Assembly (NCBI RefSeq): GCF_020700235.1
Contig: NZ_CP085307.1
Coordinates: forward strand, 434,001-498,000
Length of the DNA stretch: 64,000 nt
Origin: Haladaptatus pallidirubidus
Lineage (GTDB): Archaea > Halobacteriota > Halobacteria > Halobacteriales > Haladaptataceae
Direction: 5' to 3'
Position 1 is the first letter of the stretch. Each line of letters opens with the position of its first letter. This document shows, piece by piece, positions 1 to 8,864 of this stretch. Made by a program: the position numbers and the translations under genes. Under the pieces are notes generated by a model. The model made no database searches and was not told where the DNA came from. It saw only the letters and a program-made list of their open reading frames with translations.

Positions 1-267
1 CATATCACCCACGATCCGTTCAATGTCGAGTGGGTTCGTATCGAGAACGAGCGGTGCCAGGATATCCTCGATCACAGCTGCGGTCGATCGTTGGGTTTCA
101 CCAGTCACCTCATAGGCGGGCGCTGCCTCACCCAGCCCAGTAATTCCCACGTCGGTTTCAACCTCAACGAGTACACGCTCTAGTTCGGGAATCGGATTAA
201 GCGCGGTCACAAACGGCTCTTCGAGGGGGATATTATACTGATGGATAGTTACTCGTTCGATGCGCAT
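1..267 (-). CDS. Enolase-superfamily (mandelate racemase/muconate lactonizing) enzyme, N-terminal part
   Basis: The gene is cut by the left edge of the window. The 89 visible codons begin MRIERVTIHQYNIPLEEPF, the first beta strands of the capping domain of the MR/MLE family, followed by ELERVLVEVETDVGITGLGE, the usual strand and turn of that domain. Family members abstract an alpha proton from an acid-sugar or amino-acid-type substrate using Mg2+; the catalytic barrel lies outside the window, so the substrate cannot be named. It diverges from the gene at 402, and the two may share a control region. Its place beside transporters and oxidoreductases fits sugar-acid breakdown (inference). Confidence 0.75.
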   Translation of the reverse strand, partial: MRIERVTIHQYNIPLEEPFVTALNPIPELERVLVEVETDVGITGLGEAAPAYEVTGETQRSTAAVIEDILAPLVLDTNPLDIERIVGDM

Positions 268-401
268 AGGTACCATTACTCTATACGAGAGGATCCTTGA
301 AAACTCGTGCGCCAGAATCACCCGAGAGAGTATTTTTATGCCGGATGATCGACACTCGTGTTGCAGGACAGTTTCAATACGCAGATCGTTGAAGCTGGTC
401 T

Positions 402-1556
402 ATGGAGTTTGCAGCCTGGTGTTACCCCTGGGACCTGCTCGACGAGGGTGTCGAAAACGTTGCAGACCGTTTAGAGACGATCGGTGTTAGCGAGGTCAAT
501 CTGGCGACCAACTACCACCACGTACAGGCGTTCCTACCCCATAACCCAAAGCGTCGTACGCTCTTCGCCCGTGCCAGTTCTTATTTCCAGCCAAACGACG
601 GCTACGGTCGGCTCACGCCGGTTCCATATGAAGGGATGAATGGAAACGATTGGCTGGAAACAATCGGTGATGCGATCACAACAACGGATCTGACGCTCAA
701 TTCTTGGACAGTCGGGTGTCACAACTCACGACTCGGCTTGGAGTATCCAGATGCGACATTGCAGACACCACACGGTGATTCACTAGCATTCGGGCTCTGC
801 CCGTCAAATCCTAATGTGCAGGAATATCTTCGCTCGCTCTTAGCCGATCTCGATGAGCGAGCCTCCTTCGAGCGGATCGAACTCGAATCGTTCGACTACT
901 TTCATGGCCGTGGCTTCGGCTGGCATCACGACAAATTTCATACGGATCTCGGCCATCTCGGAGAATTCCTCTTCGGACTTTGCTTTTGCGATCACTGCCA
1001 AGCAATCGCAACGAGTGCCGGTGTCGACACCGAAGCTGCTCGAGAAACTTGCGTCGCGACCATTGACGCGATTGCCGAGGGGACACTTCCCGCCGATTTT
1101 GATCTCGCCAGCTGGTTCTGTGCACACCCAAACGTCATCAAATACACTGCTGTTCGAACTGACACCCTTGCAGATTTGTTTGCGGAATTTCGTGCAATTG
1201 TCGATGCCGATCTCGGCTACTATGCTGGCCTGATCTCTGTCGCAGACACATGGATGCAGGGGGCGGATCTTTCGAAACTGTCGTCTCACCTCGATTTTAT
1301 CACGATTACCGCCTACGAGTCCTCAACGACGGCCGTTCTTGACGAGCTTCGAACGGCGCGCACTCTCTCCCCTGATGCGGAGTTGCATGTCGGAATACTT
1401 CCTGGACATCCGGCCATTCATGATCCTAAAACGGTGGCGGAAATGGTTGATGTGCTGGCTGACGAGGACGTTCCACGGATATCGTTCTACAATTACGGGC
1501 TGTTGCCGGAACGAAATCTCGATTGGGTTGCCAACGCTACTGAACTGTATCGATGA
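402..1556 (+). CDS. Putative TIM-barrel (glycoside-hydrolase-like) protein with a CxCxxC motif
   Basis: This is a 384-residue soluble protein without a signal peptide. It starts MEFAAWCYPWDLLDEG. It has alternating strand/helix blocks like a (beta/alpha)8 barrel, an acidic strand end around residues 160-164 (IELESFDYF), and a cysteine cluster C194-x-C196-xx-C199 (LCFCDHC). Similar CxC/CxxC clusters occur after the fourth strand in several uncharacterised glycoside-hydrolase-like barrels, which is my only basis for the call. No catalytic pair can be assigned with certainty. It diverges from the MR/MLE gene and converges on the luciferase-like monooxygenase, so a role in sugar or sugar-acid catabolism is plausible but inferred. 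Confidence 0.5.
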   Translation: MEFAAWCYPWDLLDEGVENVADRLETIGVSEVNLATNYHHVQAFLPHNPKRRTLFARASSYFQPNDGYGRLTPVPYEGMNGNDWLETIGDAITTTDLTLNSWTVGCHNSRLGLEYPDATLQTPHGDSLAFGLCPSNPNVQEYLRSLLADLDERASFERIELESFDYFHGRGFGWHHDKFHTDLGHLGEFLFGLCFCDHCQAIATSAGVDTEAARETCVATIDAIAEGTLPADFDLASWFCAHPNVIKYTAVRTDTLADLFAEFRAIVDADLGYYAGLISVADTWMQGADLSKLSSHLDFITITAYESSTTAVLDELRTARTLSPDAELHVGILPGHPAIHDPKTVAEMVDVLADEDVPRISFYNYGLLPERNLDWVANATELYR

Positions 1557-1624
1557 GCCTGCGCACGTTCGGTGTTTGACGGCCACAATCCAGAAACAAG
1601 GGTGGATAGTCACTGATCGTCCGT

Positions 1625-2602
1625 CTACGACTGAAATCGCGGGAGGATCTCGTCTGCAAACCGACGAACACTGTCCATCCCTGTTTGCCCATCCATTCCC
1701 GGGAACTGTGTCCGAAAGATCAAATGGTCGACGCCAATATCTCGGTATGTCGCAACCATCTTGGCTACTTCGTCGGCCGTTCCGATCATTGTTTGTTCTT
1801 CAATGTCATCGAAGTCCGGCCGTCCCGTGAATTCCGGATTCCCCCATTTGATGTATTTTTCAGTGAGATCAAGTAGATATGGATCGACCGCATCGTAGGC
1901 AGCTTCGGTCGTCTCACCAACATAGCCATCGACCATAATTGTGACGTCACCTTCATCAGGATTCTTGCCGAAATCTTCCAGTGACTCACGATACAATTGA
2001 ATATCGCGCTCGAGTTCCTCTGGAATGGTTACTGCGGCAGTGAACCCGTCACAGCGATAGGCCGCCCGCTTGATCGCGACGGTGGCATTCCCACCACCCC
2101 AAAATTTCGGACGAGGATTCTGCACGGGCGCAGGCCGAACAAAGACGTCTTCGAACTGGTAGTGCTCTCCATTGTAATCAAAGCGCTCTCCTTCCAGCAG
2201 TCGCTTGAGAATCTCCAGCCCTTCGATAAACCGCGGAACACGCTGATCCATTGGGACACCAAAATTCACGAGTTCGCTTTCGCGATACCCGAGGGACACA
2301 CCCCATCGAGTTCTCCCGTTCATCAGCTGATCGATGGCGCTGATGCGCTCGGCGAGATGGATCGGATGATAGATGGGGAGAATGATGATGTTCGCCATCA
2401 AATCGATTTGATCGACTCGAGCAGCCATAGCTGTGAGACAGGAAAAGACGTCATAGAAACCATCGTCATAGAAATGGCGTTCGCCGACTGCTGCGGTGTC
2501 AAAACCAAGTGTTTCGAGTTCGGTTGTTTGTTCTATCATCTCCTCGAACGAAAAGTCAGTTCGACGATCACCATACTGATTGAGATATACCCCGAACTCC
2601 AT
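1625..2602 (-). CDS. LLM-class flavin-dependent oxidoreductase (luciferase-like monooxygenase)
   Basis: I chose the ATG at 2602, giving 325 residues that begin MEFGVYLNQYGDRR, because family members start directly with this first barrel strand; an upstream in-frame start would add 27 unlikely residues. The TIM barrel has the family pattern: strand 1, then TAAVGERHF in strand 2 with the flavin-site His, and the WGVSLGYRESELVNFG segment followed by helix RVPRFIEGLEILKRL. Members use FMNH2 or F420H2 to oxidise small substrates such as sulfonates, amines or ketones. It converges with the barrel protein at 402-1556 and is followed upstream by an NCS1 permease on the same strand. The substrate is unknown. 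Confidence 0.85.
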   Translation of the reverse strand: MEFGVYLNQYGDRRTDFSFEEMIEQTTELETLGFDTAAVGERHFYDDGFYDVFSCLTAMAARVDQIDLMANIIILPIYHPIHLAERISAIDQLMNGRTRWGVSLGYRESELVNFGVPMDQRVPRFIEGLEILKRLLEGERFDYNGEHYQFEDVFVRPAPVQNPRPKFWGGGNATVAIKRAAYRCDGFTAAVTIPEELERDIQLYRESLEDFGKNPDEGDVTIMVDGYVGETTEAAYDAVDPYLLDLTEKYIKWGNPEFTGRPDFDDIEEQTMIGTADEVAKMVATYRDIGVDHLIFRTQFPGMDGQTGMDSVRRFADEILPRFQS

Positions 2603-2722
2603 ACTAGTATTCTCGTTCCGCTTTTGCATAATCGTTGCTGGTAAATTGGTTCTGCACTTGATCGCAAGCGAGCCCAGCGGCAAACTGATTGACAGAGACA
2701 GATAAAGGGGATTATTTCTCGT

Positions 2723-4081
2723 TTAATCAGCCGTTCGAGTGCTAGTCGGAGATCGATTACGAATCCATTCCTCGACAGGATTCTTAAGGCTATAATATAT
2801 GATGCCAGCAACGACCGCACTCGTGAGCGCTGGAACGAGATAAGGTGCGCCTGCGAAACCTGGGATCCACCCGTTTGCCCAGATTGCATAGATCGCACCA
2901 ACAAACCACGCAATGATGGCAGCAGGATGCCAGCCAGATAGGTACCAGTATTTTCCGCCATGTTGGAACAGTGCTTGGTCATCGATCCCGTGTTCAAACA
3001 GATAATAGTGAACGAGCATCACGCCGGTTGTCGGAACGAGTGTGATCGTCAGTGCTCCCAAGAAGGCATCAATCCCACCAAAACTAAAGATGCCCATGAT
3101 TGCCAGTATTGTTCCGATGGCACCTGTGAGCATCGTCATAGTCACACGTTTCATCCCCGTTAGTTGAGAGAGAGCGATTCCACCGACGTATACGTTGGTT
3201 ACGTTTGTTGTCCACGAACCGGCGATGAGAAGTATCAGTCCAACCCACCCAAGCCCGAGTTTGACCATGATATTCACCGGGTTCCAATCACCTGCCGCGA
3301 TCGCTGCCAGGATGCCGATAACCGCTAATGCGATCCCAAAAATGATCCACGCAAGTGTCGCGCCCCACGACGGTTGCTTCGGATCAACAGGCGTGCCATA
3401 GCGACCGTAGTCCATCGCAACGATAAAGAACGCTGCCGTTGCCGCAGGGAAAATATTCAGTGCCGCCCAGAATGACATTCCACTCCCCCCACTACCTGCA
3501 AGATTGAGACCATACTGCGTGAGTATTTGATACACCACAAGTGCGAGCAAAACGGTCATGATGGGCACTGCAATTTTGTTCAGTATCTCGATCCACTCAT
3601 ACCCGAAAATCGCGACTGACGCCATCAGCAGCCCAAGAACGAGCGCGAGTATTTCAAACATATACGGGAAGGTGATACCGAAATTGGTGAGAATTCCTTG
3701 GGTACTTGCCGCGACGATGCCGGTCTGAACACCAAACCAACCGACCGTAGCTAGTACAACTGCCAACGAGGGGATCGCACGACCGTTGACACCAAACGCT
3801 GCGCGCATGGCTGTTGTTCCTGCGGTTCCTTCTTCGGAGGCGATATACGTTCCATAATAGACGATAATTCCGACCAGTAGGATGCTCATGACTACGGCCG
3901 CGATACCAATCCACAACCCTGCTCCGACGGTCAACGATCCAAGCAGAAAGTTGGTAATAACGATGCTGAAACCTGCCCAAATGGTGAAAATTTGCCAAAA
4001 CCCTCGTGTTCGTTCCGATTCCGGTATGACATTTACTCCTTCGGTTTCTATTAATGGCATTCCACCCCCTAGTCGGGTCAT
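2723..4081 (-). CDS. NCS1-family permease (cytosine/purine/hydantoin transporter type)
   Basis: 452 residues with about twelve hydrophobic segments. The N-terminus carries the NCS1 hallmark IETEGVNVIPESERTRG followed by the first membrane helix. Glycine-rich helix 1 (ITNFLLGSLTVGAGLWIG) and helix 3 (ATVGWFGVQTGIVA) match CodB-like symporters. These proteins import nucleobases or related cyclic ureides, amides or thiamin-type compounds with Na+ or H+. A second start at 4060 (MPLIETEG) would give a more typical N-terminus. It lies on the same strand as the luciferase-like gene 120 bases downstream; an amide- or ureide-type substrate fed to a flavin monooxygenase is an attractive inference. Confidence 0.85.
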   Translation of the reverse strand: MTRLGGGMPLIETEGVNVIPESERTRGFWQIFTIWAGFSIVITNFLLGSLTVGAGLWIGIAAVVMSILLVGIIVYYGTYIASEEGTAGTTAMRAAFGVNGRAIPSLAVVLATVGWFGVQTGIVAASTQGILTNFGITFPYMFEILALVLGLLMASVAIFGYEWIEILNKIAVPIMTVLLALVVYQILTQYGLNLAGSGGSGMSFWAALNIFPAATAAFFIVAMDYGRYGTPVDPKQPSWGATLAWIIFGIALAVIGILAAIAAGDWNPVNIMVKLGLGWVGLILLIAGSWTTNVTNVYVGGIALSQLTGMKRVTMTMLTGAIGTILAIMGIFSFGGIDAFLGALTITLVPTTGVMLVHYYLFEHGIDDQALFQHGGKYWYLSGWHPAAIIAWFVGAIYAIWANGWIPGFAGAPYLVPALTSAVVAGIIYYSLKNPVEEWIRNRSPTSTRTAD

Positions 4082-4199
4082 ACAACAAAAAACATTAGGG
4101 ATAGTTGTTGAGTTGGGAAATTTACAGCGATCAGTGCCAGGCGATTTTTCATTTCATGCTTCTATCGAACTATATTCGTATTCTATCGGAATGGGCTTG

Positions 4200-4222
4200 C
4201 CATTGCCACGAGCCAGCAATGG
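4200..4222. repeat. Perfect 7-base inverted repeat with 9-base loop
   Basis: CCATTGC at 4200-4206 is mirrored by GCAATGG at 4216-4222. It lies about 120 bases upstream of the NCS1 permease start and just before the end of a small minus-strand reading frame. It could be a terminator stem of that frame or a regulator site; the short arms make chance possible. Confidence 0.3.
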
Positions 4223-4243
4223 AAGAAGAACTAAATGAAACCG

Positions 4244-4486
4244 TTACAGTCGAACCCGCATATCAGTCAGATCAATAGCCGCCAGTCTTCCATTCATGGG
4301 CGCTATGGTGAATCCACGTTCGGACAGCCTCATTGGGACAATACTGAACTGATTTGCACTACCACCGCCACCGAATAGGACGATGAGCAACGCAGAGATA
4401 ATCACCATAACGACATGGCCCACTGTATTCCTGACAAAGCTCGTCATATAGACGGTGTGGCTACTCTGATCAAGCCGCTTAGCCAC
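4244..4486 (-). CDS. Small hypothetical protein with one membrane segment
   Basis: An 80-residue reading frame between the permease and the rifampin-phosphotransferase-like gene. An alternative start at 4444 gives MTSFVRNTVGHVV followed by a hydrophobic run MVIISALLIVLFGGGG, so the protein would be a single-pass membrane protein with a short basic tail. I recognise no family. It may be a real haloarchaeal small membrane protein or a leftover of a longer gene; codon use does not decide it. Confidence 0.3.
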   Translation of the reverse strand: MAKRLDQSSHTVYMTSFVRNTVGHVVMVIISALLIVLFGGGGSANQFSIVPMRLSERGFTIAPMNGRLAAIDLTDMRVRL

Positions 4487-4587
4487 TCGCAGACCACTGA
4501 ACTGATGTAGTATCTCCTGATATCACTCATGCGAATATAATAAATGAAGGCCGATGAGTGCGGATGAAACATCGCCAGTTTAGCGGT

Positions 4588-7296
4588 TCACTTTAACAGC
4601 TCAACAAACCCATCCGTTCCATTGACTCGAACTCGTTGACCAGTTTCGATACGACGTGTAGCTTCGGGAACCGAAACAACTGCCGGCAGGCCATATTCGC
4701 GTGCAACGAGAGCCCCGTGACTCATCTGGCCACCGACTTCCACGACCATTCCTGCTGCGTTCAGGAACAGCGGCGTCCAACCAGGGTCGGAGGACGGCGC
4801 GATGAGAATTTCTCCTTTTTTAAACGTTTCTTCTGCAGGATCTCGAACTACTCGAGCTACTCCTTCAACAATACCGCCTGAAACGCCGGTTCCAACAAGA
4901 GCCCCATCGGGCACATCTGTGCGCTTGATATGTCCGCTCGGAGCTTCACCTTCACTCGTCAATACCGGTGGTGCGTCCATCGATGCATAGCGCTCAAATT
5001 CTGCACGTCGGTCCTTGACGTTGACGTCTATTGAACCACCCTCAAGCGCAGCGAACAATTCCTCTTTTCGAAGGAACCAGACATCGTCCGGATCAGCTAG
5101 CTTACCTTCTGAGACAAATTGCTCACCAACATCACACAAGGTATCACGCCATGAAGCAAACATATACGCCGAACCTTGTTTTGGATACTCACGAGTCTGA
5201 ATGTAGCCGCGATAGGTTCGAATGAGTTGGCGAATCAGTCGTTTTCGAACCGACCCGAGAACTCCATGATCGGCTAGTTCCTCAAGTCGTTTTGCTGCCT
5301 CCGAAGCCTCACTTTCCAATTCTCGGATGTGTTCACGGTGTTCTTCTTTTTCCCCGTATTCGAGGTTTGCACGAACTGTCGCGAGCAACCCAGATGGGTC
5401 TTCACTCCAGCGTGGACGACTGATATCGATTTCACCTGTCGCACGATGTCCGAACTCGTCAAGATACTTATCCAGTGCGGCTATGAAATTCTCACCCCCT
5501 TCCACGGATTTGAGTTCTTCGAGAGACGCATCTCGTTGCAGTGCATCGGCAACCGCTGGATTGTCGCGAGCGATGTCTGCAAGGTCACCAAGTCCAAGAT
5601 TAATCCGCGTCACCAATTCGTGTGGAAAGCCTCTCTCGATAGCGCTGACATCTTCAGCGTTATTTGGGAATCTTTGCTCCAACCAGATTCCTGCCGTTAT
5701 TGCAGCTAACAACGGACCTGTCGACGGGAATTTGATTGCCTCGTCAAGAAGATTGAAAATAGCATGAGAGCGTTCTGCAAGGTTGTCGGGAGCACGCACC
5801 TGTGTAGCGATATTCATTCCCCATGCTTTCCATTTGGCTTCCTCACTCTCCGGTGGAGCCGGTGTACCAATGAAGGCCCCAAGGAAACCACTTGCCATCG
5901 CTATGAGGAGTGGTCGACTCGTTTTCGTTCCTGTCCATGCTGCAGTAGCGAGTCCAGGAATTGCAGCTAATTTCTCAGTTGCTGACCGCTTTGTGAAAAA
6001 CTCGTTACCACGTCGATGTACAATATCTTCGAGTGCTGCTCCCATCGGTTCACTTGTTGCAGCCAATTGCTTCGGGAGGAGATCCTGAAGCGCTCTAATC
6101 TGTAGTAGCTTCGTGACATCCATGTAAACTCGGCCACCTGCCTCTGCTGCCCACTGCGTGTCACTTCCAAATCCGAACTCCTCGAATGTCGTCTGCGTAT
6201 ATGCCATCCAGATATCCCGAACCAGAGGAGGCATCGCTTCGGCGAACGCCTGCGCATGCCCCAAACTGACATAGACGTGAAGCTGATCATCTTTTGGTCC
6301 GGGCGACGGAACGGGAAACAGTGAAGTAATTGGACGAGATTGGACGACGTACACCTCTCCGTCTTCGAGACACCACTCGATGTCCTGTGGCGACTCGAAT
6401 AGATTACTAATTTCTTTCCCCACTGCCACTAGAGTCCGAACCTGCTCGTCAGTCAGTACACGAGTTGTTCGCTTGGATAGTGGCAGTTCAATTGTCTCTG
6501 TTCCACTCTCTGGATGTGGATATATCGCGATTTGCTGATCACCTATTTCGTAATCAAGGATCTCTTCAGTTTGTGTGTCTACACGGATCGAATCGGTGGT
6601 TGCCTCACCCGAGACGAATGCCTCACCAAGACCGAGTCCAGCCTCGATAGTAGTAGTATAACGATTTCCGGTCATTGGATCAGCGGTGAAGAGGATGCCG
6701 GATACTTCTGGGTTGATCATCCGCTGGACGACGACTGCAAGGGCAACATCGTCATGTGGTATCTGATTCTTGGTTCGGTACGCAATCGCACGGTCAGTGA
6801 ACAAACTTGCCATACAAGATCGGATACTGTCAACGATATCCTCCACTCCTTGAACGTTCAGTGAGGTTTCTTGTTGGCCGGCGAATGACGCGTCTGGGAG
6901 ATCTTCAGCTGTTGCACTTGAACGGACAGCGTATGTTATTTCGGATCCATTTCCAATCTTGCTAAGGGCACTCTCTATCTCTTCTCGAATTTCCGTAGAG
7001 ATGTTGAGTTCTTCGATTCGATGACGAAGGGCAGCCCCTTTGTCGGAAACTGCCGCGCTATCTTCCAGATCGAGTTCCGAAATCTCATCGATCAACTCTC
7101 TAGTTTGCTCATCGTCGATAAGCTCTCGAAACACATGAGTGGTCACACAGAACCCTTCCGGGACTGGAACCCCTGCTGCAACGAGTTGTGCAAGATTCGC
7201 TCCCTTCCCACCGACAAGGTCATGCGTAGTCGCTTCCGAGTCACTCAAGGAAATAACGTACGGGGTACTGGAGCGGATTTTTCCACGGTTAGTCAT
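4588..7296 (-). CDS. Rifampin-phosphotransferase-like enzyme (ATP-grasp + phosphohistidine domain)
   Basis: 902 residues. The N-terminal third is the ATP-grasp pyruvate-phosphate-dikinase type: GGKGANLAQL around K31, then AVRSSATAEDLPDASFAGQQ, and YVVQSRPIT closing the domain near residue 325. A long helical middle follows. The C-terminus is the swivelling domain GGQMSHGALVAREYGLPAV with the phospho-acceptor His at residue 860. PEP synthase carries this His domain in the middle and ends with a PEP-binding barrel; that barrel is absent here. The order ATP-grasp, variable helical domain, His domain and the length are those of rifampin phosphotransferases, which move the beta-phosphate of ATP onto a bound small molecule. 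The middle domain sets the acceptor, which I cannot name. The start overlaps the end of the TetR gene by 8 bases. Confidence 0.85.
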   Translation of the reverse strand: MTNRGKIRSSTPYVISLSDSEATTHDLVGGKGANLAQLVAAGVPVPEGFCVTTHVFRELIDDEQTRELIDEISELDLEDSAAVSDKGAALRHRIEELNISTEIREEIESALSKIGNGSEITYAVRSSATAEDLPDASFAGQQETSLNVQGVEDIVDSIRSCMASLFTDRAIAYRTKNQIPHDDVALAVVVQRMINPEVSGILFTADPMTGNRYTTTIEAGLGLGEAFVSGEATTDSIRVDTQTEEILDYEIGDQQIAIYPHPESGTETIELPLSKRTTRVLTDEQVRTLVAVGKEISNLFESPQDIEWCLEDGEVYVVQSRPITSLFPVPSPGPKDDQLHVYVSLGHAQAFAEAMPPLVRDIWMAYTQTTFEEFGFGSDTQWAAEAGGRVYMDVTKLLQIRALQDLLPKQLAATSEPMGAALEDIVHRRGNEFFTKRSATEKLAAIPGLATAAWTGTKTSRPLLIAMASGFLGAFIGTPAPPESEEAKWKAWGMNIATQVRAPDNLAERSHAIFNLLDEAIKFPSTGPLLAAITAGIWLEQRFPNNAEDVSAIERGFPHELVTRINLGLGDLADIARDNPAVADALQRDASLEELKSVEGGENFIAALDKYLDEFGHRATGEIDISRPRWSEDPSGLLATVRANLEYGEKEEHREHIRELESEASEAAKRLEELADHGVLGSVRKRLIRQLIRTYRGYIQTREYPKQGSAYMFASWRDTLCDVGEQFVSEGKLADPDDVWFLRKEELFAALEGGSIDVNVKDRRAEFERYASMDAPPVLTSEGEAPSGHIKRTDVPDGALVGTGVSGGIVEGVARVVRDPAEETFKKGEILIAPSSDPGWTPLFLNAAGMVVEVGGQMSHGALVAREYGLPAVVSVPEATRRIETGQRVRVNGTDGFVELLK

Positions 7297-7915
7297 CGGA
7301 CTTCTCCGTCACATCACTGTCGCGTGTTAGTCCCGCAGCAACGGCAGCGATAAGGGTATCTCGAACTTTGGGATATCGTTCCTCTCCGATTTGCTCTTTT
7401 TGGTGAGCAATGCGAGCAACCGCTCGAATCGAATGTGCAATACTTTCTGGATCCGTCCCTACGACTTTCCCTTCGTCGTACCAGTGTTCAATGTATGGAA
7501 GGAAGACTTCTATTGTACTATTTCTCCTCTCTGAGATTTCCTCAGCAGAGATCTGATTACGTATGTAACTTACTTCATCCTCGATAATGATTTGCTTGAG
7601 AAGTGGATTCGATTCAAACTCGTCTAGAGTCTCTTCGAGTAACGCTGCTATGGCCATTTCTGGGTCGTCATAGGCCTCAACGGAATTTTGGAGTAATCGA
7701 GGAATTAGTTCCTTGTTGTACTCTTCGAGGATGTCTACGTATAGTTCTTCTTTGGAGTCATAGTATTGGTAGAATGTCCCAGTGCCGATTCCTGCGGCTT
7801 CTGTGAGTTCTGAAATTGTCGTCTTTCGTATACCGTACTGAGCAAACAGCTCATATCCTGTGTTACGAAGCGATTCACGGACTTGCTTTTTCTTTTCTTC
7901 GGTAAATGTGGGCAT
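7289..7915 (-). CDS. TetR/AcrR-family transcriptional regulator
   Basis: 208 residues. The N-terminus is a classic TetR DNA-binding domain: GYELFAQYGIRKTTISELTE (helices 1-2), AAGIGTGTFYQYY (recognition helix), then SKEELYVDILEEY. The C-terminal two thirds are all-helical and form the ligand and dimer domain. The gene precedes and overlaps the rifampin-phosphotransferase-like gene by 8 bases, so both are translated from one message. A matching inverted repeat sits over the predicted promoter 40-76 bases upstream. This suggests a ligand-relieved repressor that controls itself and the kinase-like enzyme. Confidence 0.93.
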   Translation of the reverse strand: MPTFTEEKKKQVRESLRNTGYELFAQYGIRKTTISELTEAAGIGTGTFYQYYDSKEELYVDILEEYNKELIPRLLQNSVEAYDDPEMAIAALLEETLDEFESNPLLKQIIIEDEVSYIRNQISAEEISERRNSTIEVFLPYIEHWYDEGKVVGTDPESIAHSIRAVARIAHQKEQIGEERYPKVRDTLIAAVAAGLTRDSDVTEKSDD

Positions 7916-7954
7916 GGATGTTATTCGTGCCTGTACCTTCCTTGCCTATCTGTC

Positions 7955-8009
7955 TGAAGTGGCCATTTAGTGCCTTTCGTTGACCAATTCACTACGGGGC
8001 GAATTATAG
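7955..8009 (-). promoter_or_regulatory. Candidate TATA box and TetR operator
   Basis: Read on the minus strand, CTATAATTC (8009-8001) is a reasonable archaeal TATA element. About 25 bases downstream, at the expected transcription start, lies an inverted repeat: TGAAGTGGCCA at 7955-7965 and TGACCAATTCA at 7981-7991, which match in 9 of 11 positions when one is inverted. The arms are 26 bases apart, start to start. A repressor bound there would cover the start site of the tetR gene that begins at 7915. Confidence 0.5.
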
Positions 8010-8052
8010 GTACAATCACCTTCCCGTATGAAGATATTCGCTATCTGAATAT

Positions 8053-8616
8053 TTGAATATTTCGTTCAAACGTTCTACTCCTACTGTGAATCGCTCCAGC
8101 TGGTTCCTCAAATCTTCTGCGTACGAACCCGCTGCAACCCGTGAAGCTGCCGAGACAGCACAGAAACGCGCACCGTGGGAGCAATTCTCCTTCACCGTCG
8201 ATGCCCCCGGACTCGTAGAAGTCACCAATGAGAGCCACGAGAATCCCACAGACCACCAGTACGTCGTCTCCTTCGACGACGTGACCGGCAAGTTGATGGC
8301 CTGCACGTGTCTGCACTATGTCCACCGCTCCGCCTTCTGTAAGCACATGGCTGCTGTCGAAACCGCGACTGATAACGGTACGCTGACGGCGTTCCCATTG
8401 GACGGAGACAATGTCGAATCAGAAGGCTGTGACTATGACGGCCTCGGTGGCTTCCGGTTACGGCCTCGGTGGCTTCCGGTTCTAAGAATGCGTGCGCACG
8501 GGTCGGAAGGAATCGCCAGCCTAATTCCGTCTCACTCTTTTCATTTATGTCACGTCAAATGTTCAAACATGCGCAATACCACGCGACGGACGTTGCTTCG
8601 CGGATTTCTCGATTGA
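8053..8616 (+). CDS. SWIM zinc-finger protein with altered C-terminus
   Basis: 187 residues. The middle contains the SWIM pattern CxCxnCxH: C-T-C at about residues 94-96, then FCKHMAAVE, preceded by the strands VEVTNESHENPTDHQYVV. SWIM domains bind Zn2+ and are thought to bind DNA or protein. In this family I would expect an end like GLGDFPCWxCVRTGRKE. Here a 22-base tandem duplication at 8439-8482 shifts the frame, and the last 50 or so residues (LRPRWLPVLRM onward) are out-of-frame readthrough. The old frame still shows ECVRTGRKE just after the duplication. The protein may keep its zinc site but is probably a decaying copy. Four further relics of the same family are in the window. Confidence 0.6.
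   Translation: MNISFKRSTPTVNRSSWFLKSSAYEPAATREAAETAQKRAPWEQFSFTVDAPGLVEVTNESHENPTDHQYVVSFDDVTGKLMACTCLHYVHRSAFCKHMAAVETATDNGTLTAFPLDGDNVESEGCDYDGLGGFRLRPRWLPVLRMRAHGSEGIASLIPSHSFHLCHVKCSNMRNTTRRTLLRGFLD
8439..8482 (+). repeat. 22-base tandem duplication inside the SWIM gene
   Basis: Two copies of a 22-base unit beginning cggcctcggtggcttccggt lie head to tail; they differ only at the last base (a versus c). Because 22 is not a multiple of three, the second copy shifts the reading frame of the SWIM gene. Confidence 0.9.
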
Positions 8617-8864
8617 TAATCGCTTACGAATTTCGAATTAAACACAGTGTCAAATAGATGCCGTTTAACTATAAGGACAATCGTTAAATAAACAGCACTA
8701 CTTTAACTGAATACAGGCGCTAAATCCCTTCTTCATCGAGATATTCCAATTGATAACATGGTGAATGAGGTTCTTCTCTCGTTATTCCCCGAGTTGCTAA
8801 CAAAATGTACAGTGAAACATCTATTTCTCGGAAAGTCTATACGGTCTCTCCGACATCATATTCT

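Noticed and set aside
4588..7296. Phosphoenolpyruvate synthase
   Set aside because: The phosphohistidine domain is at the C-terminus and the PEP-binding barrel is missing, which fits rifampin phosphotransferase-type proteins instead.
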